DNA from: an uncultured Alphaproteobacteria bacterium
GTDB lineage: Bacteria; Pseudomonadota; Alphaproteobacteria; Caulobacterales; Hyphomonadaceae
Length of the DNA: 39,270 nucleotides
Reading direction: 5' to 3'
NCBI GenBank assembly: GCA_903842595.1
Contig: CAIMMO010000144.1
Span: forward strand, 1 to 39,270
Shown here: piece by piece, positions 24,464-33,821 of the stretch
Position numbering within the stretch: position 1 is the first letter of the stretch
Layout: every line of letters starts with the position of its first letter
The notes under the pieces: model-generated
The model's database searches: none
What the model saw: only the letters and a program-made list of their open reading frames with translations
Told to the model about the DNA's origin: nothing
Program-made: the position numbers and the translations under genes

Positions 24464-26170
24464 TCAGTCGCCAGCTGTTCTCACCGACACGTCGCTCTCC
24501 TTGAATCCGTACCGGGTCGCCTTCGCCTCAATGCGCTGTCCAGTCTCAGCGTTGAACGGACCGGCGTAGAGACGCCATCGCACCTCGCCCGCAAGTCGAT
24601 ATCCGATCGAAGCGCCTTCAGTCGCGCTCGCCAACATGACCGAAACGCCCTGCGCGTCCTGCGAGGCCGTGATAACCGGCGCAACCGTCTGCGGCTGGCT
24701 CTCAGCGCCCCACGCCGCCTTGATCATCTGGTCCTCCGGAATCAGCCCCGGATCGCCCACCCTCGCACGCCACGTTGACAGCGCGGCTGACAGCTCCGCC
24801 TTAACGCCTGCATGCGCGGGATCGTCAGCAAGATTGCGCACCTCATGCGGATCAAGGCGCAGGTCATACAACTCCTCGGCCGGGCGCGGCGTTGCGAAGT
24901 ACCCTGCGTGCAGTGAAGACAGCCTGCCCTCGCCTGCTAGCTTCCGCATCTCCGCCATCATCGGCAGGTTCTCGCGGAACGACAGCGGCAGGTAGAACAT
25001 CGCGTCCGGCCGCTCGTTGACGATGTACTTGAAATCCCGTGTCCGCACGGCGCGGCCAAGATCCGGTGATTCATCAAGTCGGTCCCTCGCCGCGTACACG
25101 CGCGCCTGTGCAGCACCCTGTTGCCCCAGCATGTCGATGCCCTGCAGGTGCGCGGGGCGCTCGGCACCCGCCAGCGTCAGAACGGTCGGCGCAAGGTCGA
25201 CGAACGAGATGAGCCGCGTATCCACCGTGCCCGCGCCACGTCCGTCGGGGAAGCGAATGATCATGGGGACGTTGAGACCGCTGTCGTAGAGCGATCGCTT
25301 GGCACGGGGAAGGCCGTCGCCATGATCCGTCGTCCAGATGACGATCGTGTTGTCGAGCACACCCTCGCGCTCCAACTCCGCCATGCGCTCGCCAACCCAG
25401 GCGTCCATCAGCTGCACGTTGTCGTACTGCCGCGCGATGTCGGCCCGCACCGTCGGCGTGTCCGGATAGTAGGGCGGCACGACAACATCTTCAGGTCGCG
25501 TCCGGAATGACAAGGCGTTGCGCTGGGACTCGAAAGCGCGCAGCACCGCACCCGTGCCGGGGAAGCGCCGCTCGATCGAATCCGAGGGGAAGAGCGAGCT
25601 CTCATGGGTCGCGGTCAGGCTGTACATCGCGAAGAACGGCATGCCTTCAGGCCGGTTCTTCCAGTGCGCCTGCGTGCCGTTCTCGTCCCACACCGTGAAG
25701 GGCGAGCCGACCTGATAGTCCGTCTTCGAATTGTTCGTCGTGTAATAGCCAGCCGCACGCAGCAGCTCCGGAAAAGCCTTCACGAAAGACGGAGGCGCGG
25801 CTTCGTATCCCCGTCGCCCCGACCCATCCGGCCAGACATAGTCGGTCGTGCGCATATGCTGCGCGGTGATCGACACCTGGTTCATGCCCGTGATTAGCGC
25901 GGCCCGGCTTGGCGCGCACACGCCCGCCGTCGCAAACACATGCGTGTAGCGAGCGCCCTCCCGAGCCAGCCGATCGATGTTCGGCGTCCGCGCCAAATCA
26001 TCGCCAAACGCTCCAATGCGCGGGCTCAGGTCTTCCACCATCAGCAGCACGATGTTCGGTTGCTGACGCGATGCCTCATCACCTGGTCCGGCAACCGGAG
26101 CATCCAGCGCGCATGAACCCGCAAACACAGCCGTGACGACCGCCAGGAACCCAGAGAGAATGCGTCGCAA
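24464..26170 (-). CDS. Sulfatase lipoprotein
   Basis: A 568-residue type I sulfatase with a lipoprotein signal (AVFAGSCAL, Cys20). The formylglycine signature CAPSR is present (Cys85), preceded by the metal-site loop NIVLLMVEDLSP (39-50), and TTDHGDG supplies the second pair of metal ligands. Cys85 must be converted by a formylglycine-generating enzyme, which is not in the window. The last ~100 residues (from about 465) form a C-terminal extension with QPQTVAPVITASQDAQGVSV, of a kind often used to bind or position carbohydrate. TTG at 26170 is taken as the start: GGGAG lies six bases upstream. Target is probably a sulfated polysaccharide; specificity unknown. Confidence 0.92.
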   Translation of the reverse strand: MRRILSGFLAVVTAVFAGSCALDAPVAGPGDEASRQQPNIVLLMVEDLSPRIGAFGDDLARTPNIDRLAREGARYTHVFATAGVCAPSRAALITGMNQVSITAQHMRTTDYVWPDGSGRRGYEAAPPSFVKAFPELLRAAGYYTTNNSKTDYQVGSPFTVWDENGTQAHWKNRPEGMPFFAMYSLTATHESSLFPSDSIERRFPGTGAVLRAFESQRNALSFRTRPEDVVVPPYYPDTPTVRADIARQYDNVQLMDAWVGERMAELEREGVLDNTIVIWTTDHGDGLPRAKRSLYDSGLNVPMIIRFPDGRGAGTVDTRLISFVDLAPTVLTLAGAERPAHLQGIDMLGQQGAAQARVYAARDRLDESPDLGRAVRTRDFKYIVNERPDAMFYLPLSFRENLPMMAEMRKLAGEGRLSSLHAGYFATPRPAEELYDLRLDPHEVRNLADDPAHAGVKAELSAALSTWRARVGDPGLIPEDQMIKAAWGAESQPQTVAPVITASQDAQGVSVMLASATEGASIGYRLAGEVRWRLYAGPFNAETGQRIEAKATRYGFKESDVSVRTAGD

Positions 26171-26232
26171 CCGTCACTCCCGATCTCGCAAAGACCAAGG
26201 CTGCCGTATCGACATCTCGACTGGCAAGCCCG

Positions 26233-26964
26233 ATGATGACGCCCGTCAGCACAGAGGCGCCAATGCCACGCTCGAAGGCCCACATCGAACGCCATGCGGT
26301 CGCGCGCATAGGCTGGCTGCGGGCAGCGGTTCTTGGCGCCAATGACGGAATCGTTTCGACCGCAAGCCTGATCGTCGGTGTTGCTGCCGCCGGCACGGAT
26401 CGCACCGCCATCCTCATCGCCGGGGCTGCAGGCCTCGTCGCCGGCGCCATGTCGATGGCGGCGGGCGAATACGTCTCCGTCAGTTCGCAGTCCGACACCG
26501 AAAAAGCCGACCTCGCCAAGGAAACGCGAGAACTTGCCGACAGCCCCGAAATGGAGCGCCAGGAGCTGACGCAGATCTATGTCGACCGCGGCCTCGATCC
26601 CTCACTGGCAAGGCAGGTCGCCGATCAGCTGACAGCGAAGGACGCACTGAAGGCTCACGCGCGGGACGAACTCGGAATCTCCGAGATCACCACCGCTCGC
26701 CCCATCCAGGCGGCCATCACGTCGGCCATCACCTTCGCCCTTGGCGCGGCCCTGCCGCTCCTGGCCCTCCTGCTTGCGCCAGCGGGAAACCTTGAACTGA
26801 CCGTGGGCGCCGCGTCCGTGCTGTTCCTCGGACTGCTGGGCTATCTCGGCGCTCAGGCCGGGGGAGCCAATGTCTGGAAATCCGTCGGCCGCGTGGTGTT
26901 CTGGGGCGTCATCGCCATGTTGGTTACCGCGGGAATCGGCATGATTTTCGGCGCGGTAGTCTGA
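26233..26964 (+). CDS. VIT1/CCC1-family Fe2+/Mn2+ transporter
   Basis: A 243-residue membrane protein of the vacuolar-iron-transporter family. Diagnostic blocks are RAAVLGANDGIVSTASLIVG (29-48) and GAMSMAAGEYVSVSSQSDTE (about 71-90), which line the transport path, followed by a cytoplasmic metal-binding helical hairpin (ELADSPEMERQELTQIYVDR), and three more hydrophobic segments. It probably moves ferrous iron or manganese across the inner membrane. ATG at 26233 or 26236, 62 bases from the divergent sulfatase start; the promoters of both genes must share this short space. No binding site stands out. Confidence 0.92.
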   Translation: MMTPVSTEAPMPRSKAHIERHAVARIGWLRAAVLGANDGIVSTASLIVGVAAAGTDRTAILIAGAAGLVAGAMSMAAGEYVSVSSQSDTEKADLAKETRELADSPEMERQELTQIYVDRGLDPSLARQVADQLTAKDALKAHARDELGISEITTARPIQAAITSAITFALGAALPLLALLLAPAGNLELTVGAASVLFLGLLGYLGAQAGGANVWKSVGRVVFWGVIAMLVTAGIGMIFGAVV

Positions 26965-27102
26965 CGCGCCCCCTTTGTGGCTGCCGTTTGCAGGGTGGCA
27001 TTTATCCGCAATTGCTGTATGGGACGCGCGCCAGACCCGGCCTCCCCGCGACCTGAATCCCGCTAACGGGACGGCCCGCCCCGATTTTGAAAACGACCCA
27101 CA

Positions 27103-29448
27103 ATGCCCTTCCCGACCGTCCATCCCGCGCTCGACCGCGCTCTTGCTGCGCGTGGTTACGACCAGCCGACCTCCGTCCAGCTCGCCGTTGTCGAGGCTGA
27201 TCAGAACCCAGACCGTCCCCACGCCGACCTTCTGGTCTCCGCCCAGACCGGCTCGGGCAAGACCGTCGCTTTCGGGCTCGCGCTCGCCTCGACCCTGCTC
27301 GGCGCGGCCGAACGGTTCGACCATGTCAACCGCCCCCGCGCCCTGATTATCGCGCCGACCCGCGAACTCGCCATGCAGATCAGCCGGGAGTTCGAATGGC
27401 TCTACGCCGACACCGGCGCACGCATTGTCGTCGCCGTCGGCGGCATGAGCGTGCGCGCTGAACAGCAACTCCTCTCCCGCGGCGCCCATATCGTCATCGG
27501 AACGCCGGGCCGCCTCTGCGATCACCTCACCAAGGGCTATCTCGACCTCTCCGCGCTGCAGGTGGCAGTTCTCGACGAAGCAGACGAAATGCTCGACCTC
27601 GGCTTCCGCGAGGAGCTCGAGACGCTGCTTGATGCGACCAACGCCGAAACCCGCCGCACGCTCCTGTTCTCCGCCACAATCGCGCGTGGCATCGCCATGC
27701 TCGCGAAGAACTACCAGCGCGACGCCGTCCGCATCGACACCACCAGCGCCACCGAACCGCATGGCGACATCGACTACCGCGCCATGCGCGTCTCCCCGGG
27801 TGACACAGAGCGCGCCGTCGTCAACGTGCTGCGCTATTTCGAAGCCGGCCGCGCCCTCGTCTTCTGCGCCACACGCGAAGCCGTGCGCCATCTCCACGCC
27901 GCCCTGCGCGAGCGTGGCTTCCACGCCGTCGGCCTCTCTGGCGAAATGGGCCAGCGCGAACGCAACGATGCGCTGCAGGCCCTGCGCGACGGCCATGCGA
28001 AAGTCTGCGTCGCCACCGACGTCGCCGCCCGCGGCCTCGACTTGCCCGACCTCGGCCTCGTCATCCACGCAGACCTGCCGACCAACAAGGCCACCCTCCT
28101 TCACCGTTCAGGCCGCACAGGCCGCGCCGGCAAGAAGGGCGTGTCGATCCTCCTGGTCACCCACACCAAGCGCCGCCGAACCGAACAAGTCCTCGCCTCC
28201 GCCAATATCGAAGCCACCTGGAGTGGCCCGCCCACGGCGAAGGAAATCCGCGAGCAGGACCGCCAACGCCTCCTCTCCCACCCGTCGCTCAGCGCAACCA
28301 TCACGGACGAGGACCAGGGCATCGCGAAACAGCTGGCCGAGACGATCCCGGCCGAACAGCTCGCCGCCGCCCTGATCGGCCTCCTGCGCAACGAGCTGCC
28401 CGAGCCGGAAGACGTGTCCGACGATGGCCGCATGCGCAACGCGCAGACCTTCGAACGCCAATCCGGCCCGAGAGACTTCCCGGAACGCCCCGCCCCGCGC
28501 GGCCGTGCCGAACGCGGCTTCGTCGCGTCCGAAGGCGACGGTGTCTGGTTCCGCCTCAATGTCGGCCGCCAGCGCAACGCCGATCCGAAATGGATCCTGC
28601 CGCTGATCTGCCGCGTCGGCCACATCACCAAGGCCGAGATCGGCCCGATCCGCATCTTCGGCGACGAAACGAAATTCGAGATCGTCGGTCACGCCGCCGA
28701 AGCCTTCGCCATCGCCGTCCGCGACACGCAGGACGACAAGATCCAGATCGAGCCCACGACTGCCCCCGGGCCAAATGACAGCACGCACCCGATGCGCGCC
28801 CGTCGCGACGATGGCGTCCGCGTCGATCGTGCGCCGCGCGAAGATGGTCCCATTCGCGAGACGCGCGACTTCGGCGACCGCCCCCCGCGTCCCAAACGCG
28901 ATTACGGCGACCGACCCGTGCGCGAGGCACGCAGCGACGCCCGTCCGCCGCGCGAAGACTTCAAACGCTCCGGCCGCGACGAAGCCCGCGCCGCACGCCA
29001 TCAGCAACGCGACGAAGAACGCGCAAAACTCGCCGCCGACCCGGTCTATTCATCGCTCAAATCGGCTGCACCCGCTCAGGACAAGGGCGCCCCGCCGCCG
29101 CTGCACCCGAGCGGCATGAACCGCAAGGAACGCCGCGACGCCGCCCGCGCCGAAGGAAAGATCGCGCCAATCCTGCCCGGCGAAGCACCGCCGAAGCGCA
29201 AATGGACGCCCGAAGCAGACACACCCGTCGCTCGCCCCGCCAAGCCGCACGCCGACACGCGCCTCGCTGAACGTCGCAGCCGCGACAGCGACCGCCCCGA
29301 AGGCTTCAAGCCACGCGGCCCCAAAGGCCCCGCCGGAAAATCATTCAAGCCCCGGGGCGACAAGCCGTTCGCAAAATCCTTCGGCGGCAAACCGGGGGGC
29401 AAGCCCTTCCGCGGCAAGCCAGCCGGCAAGCGGGACTCACGCGGGTAG
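27103..29448 (+). CDS. DEAD-box RNA helicase with DbpA RNA-binding domain and basic tail
   Basis: A 781-residue ATP-dependent RNA helicase. Motif I AQTGSGKT (47-54), Ia PTRELA, DEAD (158-161), SAT (190-192) and motif VI HRSGRTGRAG (334-343) are all intact. Residues about 479-545 form a DbpA-type RRM-like domain (VWFRLNVGRQRNADPKWILP, AEIGPIRIFGDETKFEIVG), which in DbpA/DeaD binds structured rRNA. The last ~230 residues are low-complexity, rich in Arg, Lys, Pro and Gly, ending in repeated KPFRGKPAGK-like units. A role in ribosome assembly or cold-shock RNA remodelling is likely. The ATG at 27103 has only a weak GAAAAC upstream. Single gene. Confidence 0.95.
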   Translation: MPFPTVHPALDRALAARGYDQPTSVQLAVVEADQNPDRPHADLLVSAQTGSGKTVAFGLALASTLLGAAERFDHVNRPRALIIAPTRELAMQISREFEWLYADTGARIVVAVGGMSVRAEQQLLSRGAHIVIGTPGRLCDHLTKGYLDLSALQVAVLDEADEMLDLGFREELETLLDATNAETRRTLLFSATIARGIAMLAKNYQRDAVRIDTTSATEPHGDIDYRAMRVSPGDTERAVVNVLRYFEAGRALVFCATREAVRHLHAALRERGFHAVGLSGEMGQRERNDALQALRDGHAKVCVATDVAARGLDLPDLGLVIHADLPTNKATLLHRSGRTGRAGKKGVSILLVTHTKRRRTEQVLASANIEATWSGPPTAKEIREQDRQRLLSHPSLSATITDEDQGIAKQLAETIPAEQLAAALIGLLRNELPEPEDVSDDGRMRNAQTFERQSGPRDFPERPAPRGRAERGFVASEGDGVWFRLNVGRQRNADPKWILPLICRVGHITKAEIGPIRIFGDETKFEIVGHAAEAFAIAVRDTQDDKIQIEPTTAPGPNDSTHPMRARRDDGVRVDRAPREDGPIRETRDFGDRPPRPKRDYGDRPVREARSDARPPREDFKRSGRDEARAARHQQRDEERAKLAADPVYSSLKSAAPAQDKGAPPPLHPSGMNRKERRDAARAEGKIAPILPGEAPPKRKWTPEADTPVARPAKPHADTRLAERRSRDSDRPEGFKPRGPKGPAGKSFKPRGDKPFAKSFGGKPGGKPFRGKPAGKRDSRG

Positions 29449-29461
29449 AGCAGAACGCACG

Positions 29462-29578
29462 CGCTCGTCCTTGACGGATGCTCCCTTCGGTCGCTGCTCG
29501 GGATGCGCGCGTCCATCCGGCAGCAGGGCAGCGCTCATGCTGAGCAGCCGCGAAGCGGTCTCCGTCGAAGCACGAGCT
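29462..29578. repeat. Palindromic intergenic repeat, copy B
   Basis: Left arm CGCTCGTCCTTGACGGATG followed by GCTCCCTTCGGTCGCTGCTC (29480-29499, identical to copy A), right arm in reverse: CATGCTGAGCAGCCGCGAAG then GTCTCCGTCGAAGCACGAGC ending at 29578. Lies between the convergent 3' ends of the helicase and LLM oxidoreductase genes. The arm resembles REP-like intergenic elements common in alphaproteobacterial genomes. Confidence 0.75.
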
Positions 29579-29585
29579 CGGAACG

Positions 29586-30569
29586 CTAGCTTATGGCCGC
29601 TGCCGCGATCTCATAGCTACGCAGCCGCAGCTTGTGATCCCATACCGAGCCCGTCACCATCAGCTCATCTGCTCCGGTCTGCGCAACAAACGCCGCAATC
29701 CCGCGCTTCACCTTGTCAGGTCCACCAACCACTGAACACGACAAAGCCTGCAGGATCCCCTGCTCCACCATCGGGTCGAGTTTGAGATCAGCCTTCGGCG
29801 GCGGCATCTTGCCGGGCCGGCCCATGCGCAGGTTCGCGAATGCCTGCTGGATCGAGGTCAACAGCAGCTTCGCCTCATCGTCGGTCTCGGCCGCAATCAC
29901 GTTGAGACCCAGCATCACATAGGGCTCCTGCAATCGCAGCGAGGGCCTGAAGCTCTCGCGATAGATCTGGACCGCGTCCATCATGTCGCCCGGCGCAAAG
30001 TGCGACGCGAAGGCAAAGGGCAGCCCCAGATGCGCCGCGAGCTGCGCACCGAACAGCGACGAGCCGAGGATCCACATCTGCACGTCCGCGCCAGCCCCCG
30101 GCACAGCCTGTATCGTCTGGCCCGGCACGGGCGGCTCGAACCAGCCCATCAGCTCGACCACATCCTGCGGAAACGTGTCGGCCCCGCCCATATAGCGGCG
30201 CAGCGCCCGCATCGTTGCCTGATCCGTGCCTGGCGCCCGCCCCAGTCCAAGGTCGATGCGACCTGGATGAAGCTCCGCCAGCGTGCCGAACGCCTCGGCA
30301 ACCATCAGTGGCGCATGGTTCGGCAGCATGATCCCGCCCGCCCCCACGCGGATCGTCGACGTTCCTCCGGCGACATGCGCGATCACCACCGCCGTGGCAG
30401 CGCTCGCGATGCCTGGCATGTTATGATGCTCGGCCAGCCAGAACCGATGATAGCCAAGCTTTTCTGCATGCCGCGCCAGGTCGAGACTGTTGTTGAGCGC
30501 CTCCCGCGTGGTCGCACCCTCGACAACGGGCGCAAGATCAAGAACCGAAAGCTTTGCCATGGCCGACAT
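29586..30569 (-). CDS. LLM-class flavin-dependent oxidoreductase (luciferase-like, MsnO8 type)
   Basis: A 327-residue bacterial luciferase-like monooxygenase. The opening [13 protein letters not shown] and the block [20 protein letters not shown] are typical of the MsnO8-type group, as are [20 protein letters not shown] and [16 protein letters not shown]. These use FMN or F420; this group is generally FMN-dependent. Substrate unknown. Two in-frame ATGs, 30569 and 30560, are possible starts; the second matches the usual family N-terminus. The stop lies eight bases from repeat copy B, so the repeat may act at its 3' end. Confidence 0.92.
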   Translation of the reverse strand: MSAMAKLSVLDLAPVVEGATTREALNNSLDLARHAEKLGYHRFWLAEHHNMPGIASAATAVVIAHVAGGTSTIRVGAGGIMLPNHAPLMVAEAFGTLAELHPGRIDLGLGRAPGTDQATMRALRRYMGGADTFPQDVVELMGWFEPPVPGQTIQAVPGAGADVQMWILGSSLFGAQLAAHLGLPFAFASHFAPGDMMDAVQIYRESFRPSLRLQEPYVMLGLNVIAAETDDEAKLLLTSIQQAFANLRMGRPGKMPPPKADLKLDPMVEQGILQALSCSVVGGPDKVKRGIAAFVAQTGADELMVTGSVWDHKLRLRSYEIAAAAIS

Positions 30570-30612
30570 ATAGGCGCTGCCGCCGGATACGCTAGGATGG
30601 AAGCATTCAAGT

Positions 30613-31395
30613 GTGGATGCAGACCCGTTGACCAGCCCGACCCCATCACCGCCAGCCTATCTTTCACCGGAGTATGTCGACCTTCAGGTCCGGTTTGCCG
30701 AGTGCGTGGCCGAGGCCGCCGGCTTGCCGCTTCACGACACCTTTCTGCGCTACACCAACTTCCACCGCCGCCTGGGCCTTGGCGTTCCCGGACAAGCAGC
30801 TTTGCCGGAACAGTGGCGCGTTCTCACCGATGGCATCGCGTCCCTCTCCCATGATGCTCGCGTCGAACGCCTTTTTGCCGCGCTCGCATCCGCAGGCGAT
30901 GGTTCCGCCGTGCTTCTGCCCGGTCGCATCCAGTTCGGATGCTTCGCCTGTGAACCGCCGAACGATGAAGGGATGGTTCGAATTCACTTCGGCAATCGGG
31001 TTCAGAATACTGACGTCGGCCCGCTCCATTCATCGCGGGTCGCGGAGCGAGGCGCTGAACTGCGCGAAATGTTTGGCTGGCTCGCGCGCGAGTATCCTGC
31101 AGCCAGCCGCGTGGATGGCGGGTCCTGGCTCTACAATCTCGAAGCCTACAGGCGGCTGTTTCCGCCGGAGTTCGCCGCTTCGCGCGATCCGCGCAATGGC
31201 CCGCCCTATCTGCACGGCATGTCAACCTGGGGGCAGTTCATCGATTTCCGGGCGCACATTCGCCCGGAAGTCCGGGACGCGTTCCTTGCAGCACTGCCCG
31301 AGCTGGATATGACCGCCCCGCACCGTGTGTTCCCGTATCAGGTGCTGTTTACGAGCGCACCGTTCGAGGCATTCAGGCGCGCGTACGGCGTCTAG
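30613..31395 (+). CDS. Conserved-looking protein of unknown function
   Basis: A 260-residue soluble protein that I do not assign to a family. It looks well structured: helical start ([40 protein letters not shown]), a middle sheet with [20 protein letters not shown], and a C-terminal half rich in aromatic residues ([40 protein letters not shown]). No signal peptide, membrane helix or known catalytic motif. The start is a GTG at 30613 with GGAAG upstream, and is not certain. Its TAG shares the CTAG tetranucleotide with the stop of the convergent gamma carbonic anhydrase gene. Confidence 0.75.
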   Translation: MDADPLTSPTPSPPAYLSPEYVDLQVRFAECVAEAAGLPLHDTFLRYTNFHRRLGLGVPGQAALPEQWRVLTDGIASLSHDARVERLFAALASAGDGSAVLLPGRIQFGCFACEPPNDEGMVRIHFGNRVQNTDVGPLHSSRVAERGAELREMFGWLAREYPAASRVDGGSWLYNLEAYRRLFPPEFAASRDPRNGPPYLHGMSTWGQFIDFRAHIRPEVRDAFLAALPELDMTAPHRVFPYQVLFTSAPFEAFRRAYGV

Positions 31396-31916
31396 CCCAA
31401 CCGCTTCAATCCCAGCGCATACCGCCTCCAGTTCTCAGCATAGTGATGCGCCGAACCGGTAATCATCTGCACTTGTTGCTCGCTCAACTCCCGCACCACC
31501 TTGCCCGGCGCACCCATTACCATCGAGCCGTCGGGGATCACCTTGCCCTCGGTGATCAGCGAGTTCGCCCCGATCAGGCAATTCTTCCCGATCTTCGCGC
31601 CATTGAGAATGATTGACCCGATCCCGATCAGCGTGTTCTCGCCGATCGTGCAGCCATGCAGCATCACCATATGCCCGATCGTGCAGTTCGCGCCGATGTC
31701 CAGCGGCTGTCCCACATCCGTGTGCAGCACGGATCCGTCCTGCACGTTCGAATTCTCGCCAATCGTGATCGGATCATTGTCCCCACGCAGCGTGGCGCCG
31801 AACCACACGCTCGCCCCACGCTTCAGAACGATATTGCCGATGACAACTGCGTTTTCCGCCACCCAGCTGTCGGCGTCGCACTGCGGCTTCACCCCGTCGA
31901 GCTCGTAGATCGCCAT
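31392..31916 (-). CDS. Gamma-class carbonic anhydrase family protein
   Basis: A 174-residue left-handed beta-helix protein of the gamma carbonic anhydrase (PaaY/YrdA/CaiE-like) family. The three histidines that bind zinc are at His65 (SVLHTD), His82 and His87 ([13 protein letters not shown]). Hexapeptide repeats run from about 25 to 135 ([20 protein letters not shown]). Many relatives lack strong carbonic anhydrase activity or hydrolyse thioesters, so the reaction is uncertain. ATG 31916 is preferred to an in-frame start 16 codons earlier, with GGAAGGACAGG upstream. The stop overlaps the convergent gene by four bases. Confidence 0.92.
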   Translation of the reverse strand: MAIYELDGVKPQCDADSWVAENAVVIGNIVLKRGASVWFGATLRGDNDPITIGENSNVQDGSVLHTDVGQPLDIGANCTIGHMVMLHGCTIGENTLIGIGSIILNGAKIGKNCLIGANSLITEGKVIPDGSMVMGAPGKVVRELSEQQVQMITGSAHHYAENWRRYALGLKRLG

Positions 31917-32353
31917 CTGCCTGTCCTTCCCTGCCGTCGCTCGCGCGCCACAACGTCCTCGCAACTCCGGACGACTCGAAACGCGGCGCCGGTGTCATCA
32001 GTCTGCAACAAACACCGGCAGAAGTGTGCTTCAAACACGCCTGCACGGAGCTGACCCTTTATAGTTCCGTTAATCGCGAAATAGTCTACTCATAGGAAGC
32101 TGATTCGAAGTGGCCTGCCCGACTGGATGGCGCTTCGACACACGGGGAACAGGATTGAGTCGACCGCGCACGGTTGCACCATCCACCTGCGATGCAGCAG
32201 GCTGCGAAACGCGGCCGCCGCCGCTTCCAGAATTTTCATCCTCATCCATTTCACGCAAACGCCGCGGCGCCCCACAGGCTCGCGGCGTTTTTGTCTTCCC
32301 GCCCGCGTCTCAAATCTCGGCCCGGGCTCTTTCGCCGCCAGAGGAGTACCAGC
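31917..32353. other. Long divergent intergenic region upstream of phoH
   Basis: Nearly 440 bases between the gamma carbonic anhydrase start and phoH. It holds the promoters of both genes, an AT-richer patch around 32058-32100 (likely promoter site) and a terminator-like hairpin at 32257-32290. No credible protein-coding frame is seen. A small RNA or attenuated leader is possible. Confidence 0.5.
32257..32295 (+). terminator. Terminator-like hairpin in the phoH leader
   Basis: Stem AAACGCCGCG (32257-32266) pairs with CGCGGCGTTT (32281-32290) around a 14-base loop, followed by TTGTCTT. Ends about 60 bases before the phoH ATG on the same strand. It may end a small RNA or act as an attenuator; no protein gene ends just upstream. 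Confidence 0.6.
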
Positions 32354-33181
32354 ATGGGTAAACGTTCTGCTGTCCGCCGCGTCCGCGCCGAATTCCAGGG
32401 CCGCCGTGACCGTGATGCCGGTGTGCAGCTCAGCGTGATCGAAGGCGGCTGGGACCCGCTGGCGCATGACGAGCGCCACCCCAGAAAGCGGAAGCGGACC
32501 CAGCAGGTCGCCAACGACCAGACCTACCAGCAGCGCGAGCCCCAACGCGACCAGTCCTACGTCAAGAATGTGGCTCCCAAGACCGAAGGCCAGGCGCGCC
32601 TGATGGAATCCATCGACCGCGCCAACCTCGTCCTTGCCCTCGGCCCCGCCGGCACCGGCAAGACCTACCTCGCCATCGCCAAGGCCGTCGAAGCCCTGCG
32701 CGCCGGCAAGGTCGGCCGCATCGTGCTCTGCCGGCCTGCCGTCGACGCGGGCGAGAACATTGGCTTCCTGCCCGGCGACATGGAAGAGAAACTAGCCCCC
32801 TATCTGCGCCCGCTCTACGACGCATTGCAGGACCGCATGTCGGCCAAGCAGGTGAAGGCAATGATCGCCGAAGGCCAGATCGAGATCGCCTCGGTCGGAT
32901 TCATGCGCGGCCGCACGCTCAACAACGCCTTCATCGTGGTGGATGAAGCGCAGAACTGCACCTACGTGCAGCTCAAGATGATCCTCACCCGTCTCGGCTG
33001 GAACTCGAAGATGGTCGTCACCGGCGATCCTGCCCAATCCGACCTGCTTCCCGAGCTGTCAGGCCTCGCCACCATCGCCGACCGCATCGAAAGCATGAGC
33101 GGCGACATCGGCGTCGTCCGCCTCTCCCAGACTGACGTCGTCCGCCACCCCCTCGTGGCGCAAATGCTGGACGTTCTGTAG
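32354..33181 (+). CDS. phoH: PhoH-family ATPase
   Basis: A 275-residue PhoH-like protein. Walker A GPAGTGKT (97-104), the family block VGRIVLCRPAVDAGENIGFL, Walker B NAFIVVDEAQNCT and the sensor VVTGDPAQSDLLP are complete. A charged, basic N-terminal segment of about 70 residues (with HPRKRKRTQQ) precedes the ATPase. PhoH proteins are P-loop ATPases with suspected RNA helicase or RNase-linked roles; in this class no RNA domain or PIN domain is fused. ATG 32354 follows GAGGAG. A terminator hairpin lies directly after the stop. Not adjacent to ybeY, so this is probably the stand-alone paralogue. Confidence 0.9.
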   Translation: MGKRSAVRRVRAEFQGRRDRDAGVQLSVIEGGWDPLAHDERHPRKRKRTQQVANDQTYQQREPQRDQSYVKNVAPKTEGQARLMESIDRANLVLALGPAGTGKTYLAIAKAVEALRAGKVGRIVLCRPAVDAGENIGFLPGDMEEKLAPYLRPLYDALQDRMSAKQVKAMIAEGQIEIASVGFMRGRTLNNAFIVVDEAQNCTYVQLKMILTRLGWNSKMVVTGDPAQSDLLPELSGLATIADRIESMSGDIGVVRLSQTDVVRHPLVAQMLDVL

Positions 33182-33821
33182 GCGGCATCTGCTCTGGACA
33201 AGGCCAGGCCCGGCCACGCCCTGCGCGGCCGGGCTTTCCTTGTCGCACCTTGCCCCCCAGTAGCACCATCTTGGGTTGCCTACACCTTCGGTTGCGTTGA
33301 AGCGGTGAGGGCCTCATGTCCGACAGCGGGTCCAGGCCGTTTCGCGTCCCCGAGCTCACCGCCGCCAGCCCAGACGCGCGGCGCATCCCCTACCCGCGCC
33401 TCACCGAACTGCACTGGACCGGCTCCAGGGCCGCTCTCAATTCGACCTGATGAAAGAGCTGGCCGAGCCGTCCCCGCCGCCTGCATAGGCGCCATCCGCG
33501 GCGTGCCGCACGAAACGCTCGCTACCTTTCGTCACTGGCGCGCGACGCCCTCGTGCGGACCTTCACGCCCAGCCGCGCGCCCGCTGACGTGGCTGGCGCG
33601 TCGCCACACTGGCGCTCGCTGCCCGGTTCCCGTGGCCTCGAGCGGCTTGTCGTCCGCACGGGATGGTTCCACGCTTTCTGCAGTTCGTGTGTGTTCGGCA
33701 TCGAACGACAGGTTGCATCGCAACACTTCGCCGATCTGCGGAACCGCTGCGAGCAAGCTCCGTTTACACCTCACATACCGCAATCGGCCTCAGAGCAATG
33801 GGCCTTCCAGAGGACCTTCCC
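33182..33821. other. 640-base gap after phoH, possible decayed gene
   Basis: Begins with the phoH terminator. From about 33316 to 33730 short protein-like pieces appear in different forward frames (for example YPRLTELHWTGSRAA, then QFDLMKELAEPS, then IGAIRGVPHETLATFRHWRA), interrupted by stops or frame changes. No family is recognised. It may be a degenerate gene, but I cannot show that. Confidence 0.35.
33208..33241 (+). terminator. Intrinsic terminator of phoH
   Basis: GCCCGGCC (33208-33215) pairs with GGCCGGGC (33227-33234) around an 11-base loop, followed by TTTCCTT. It starts 27 bases after the phoH stop. Confidence 0.8.

Noticed and set aside
26602-28104. A 500-codon open frame on the minus strand opposite the VIT1-type and DEAD-box helicase genes
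   Set aside because: It is antisense to well-supported genes with complete motifs; GC-rich codon use keeps the opposite strand open. Composition shows no recognisable domain.
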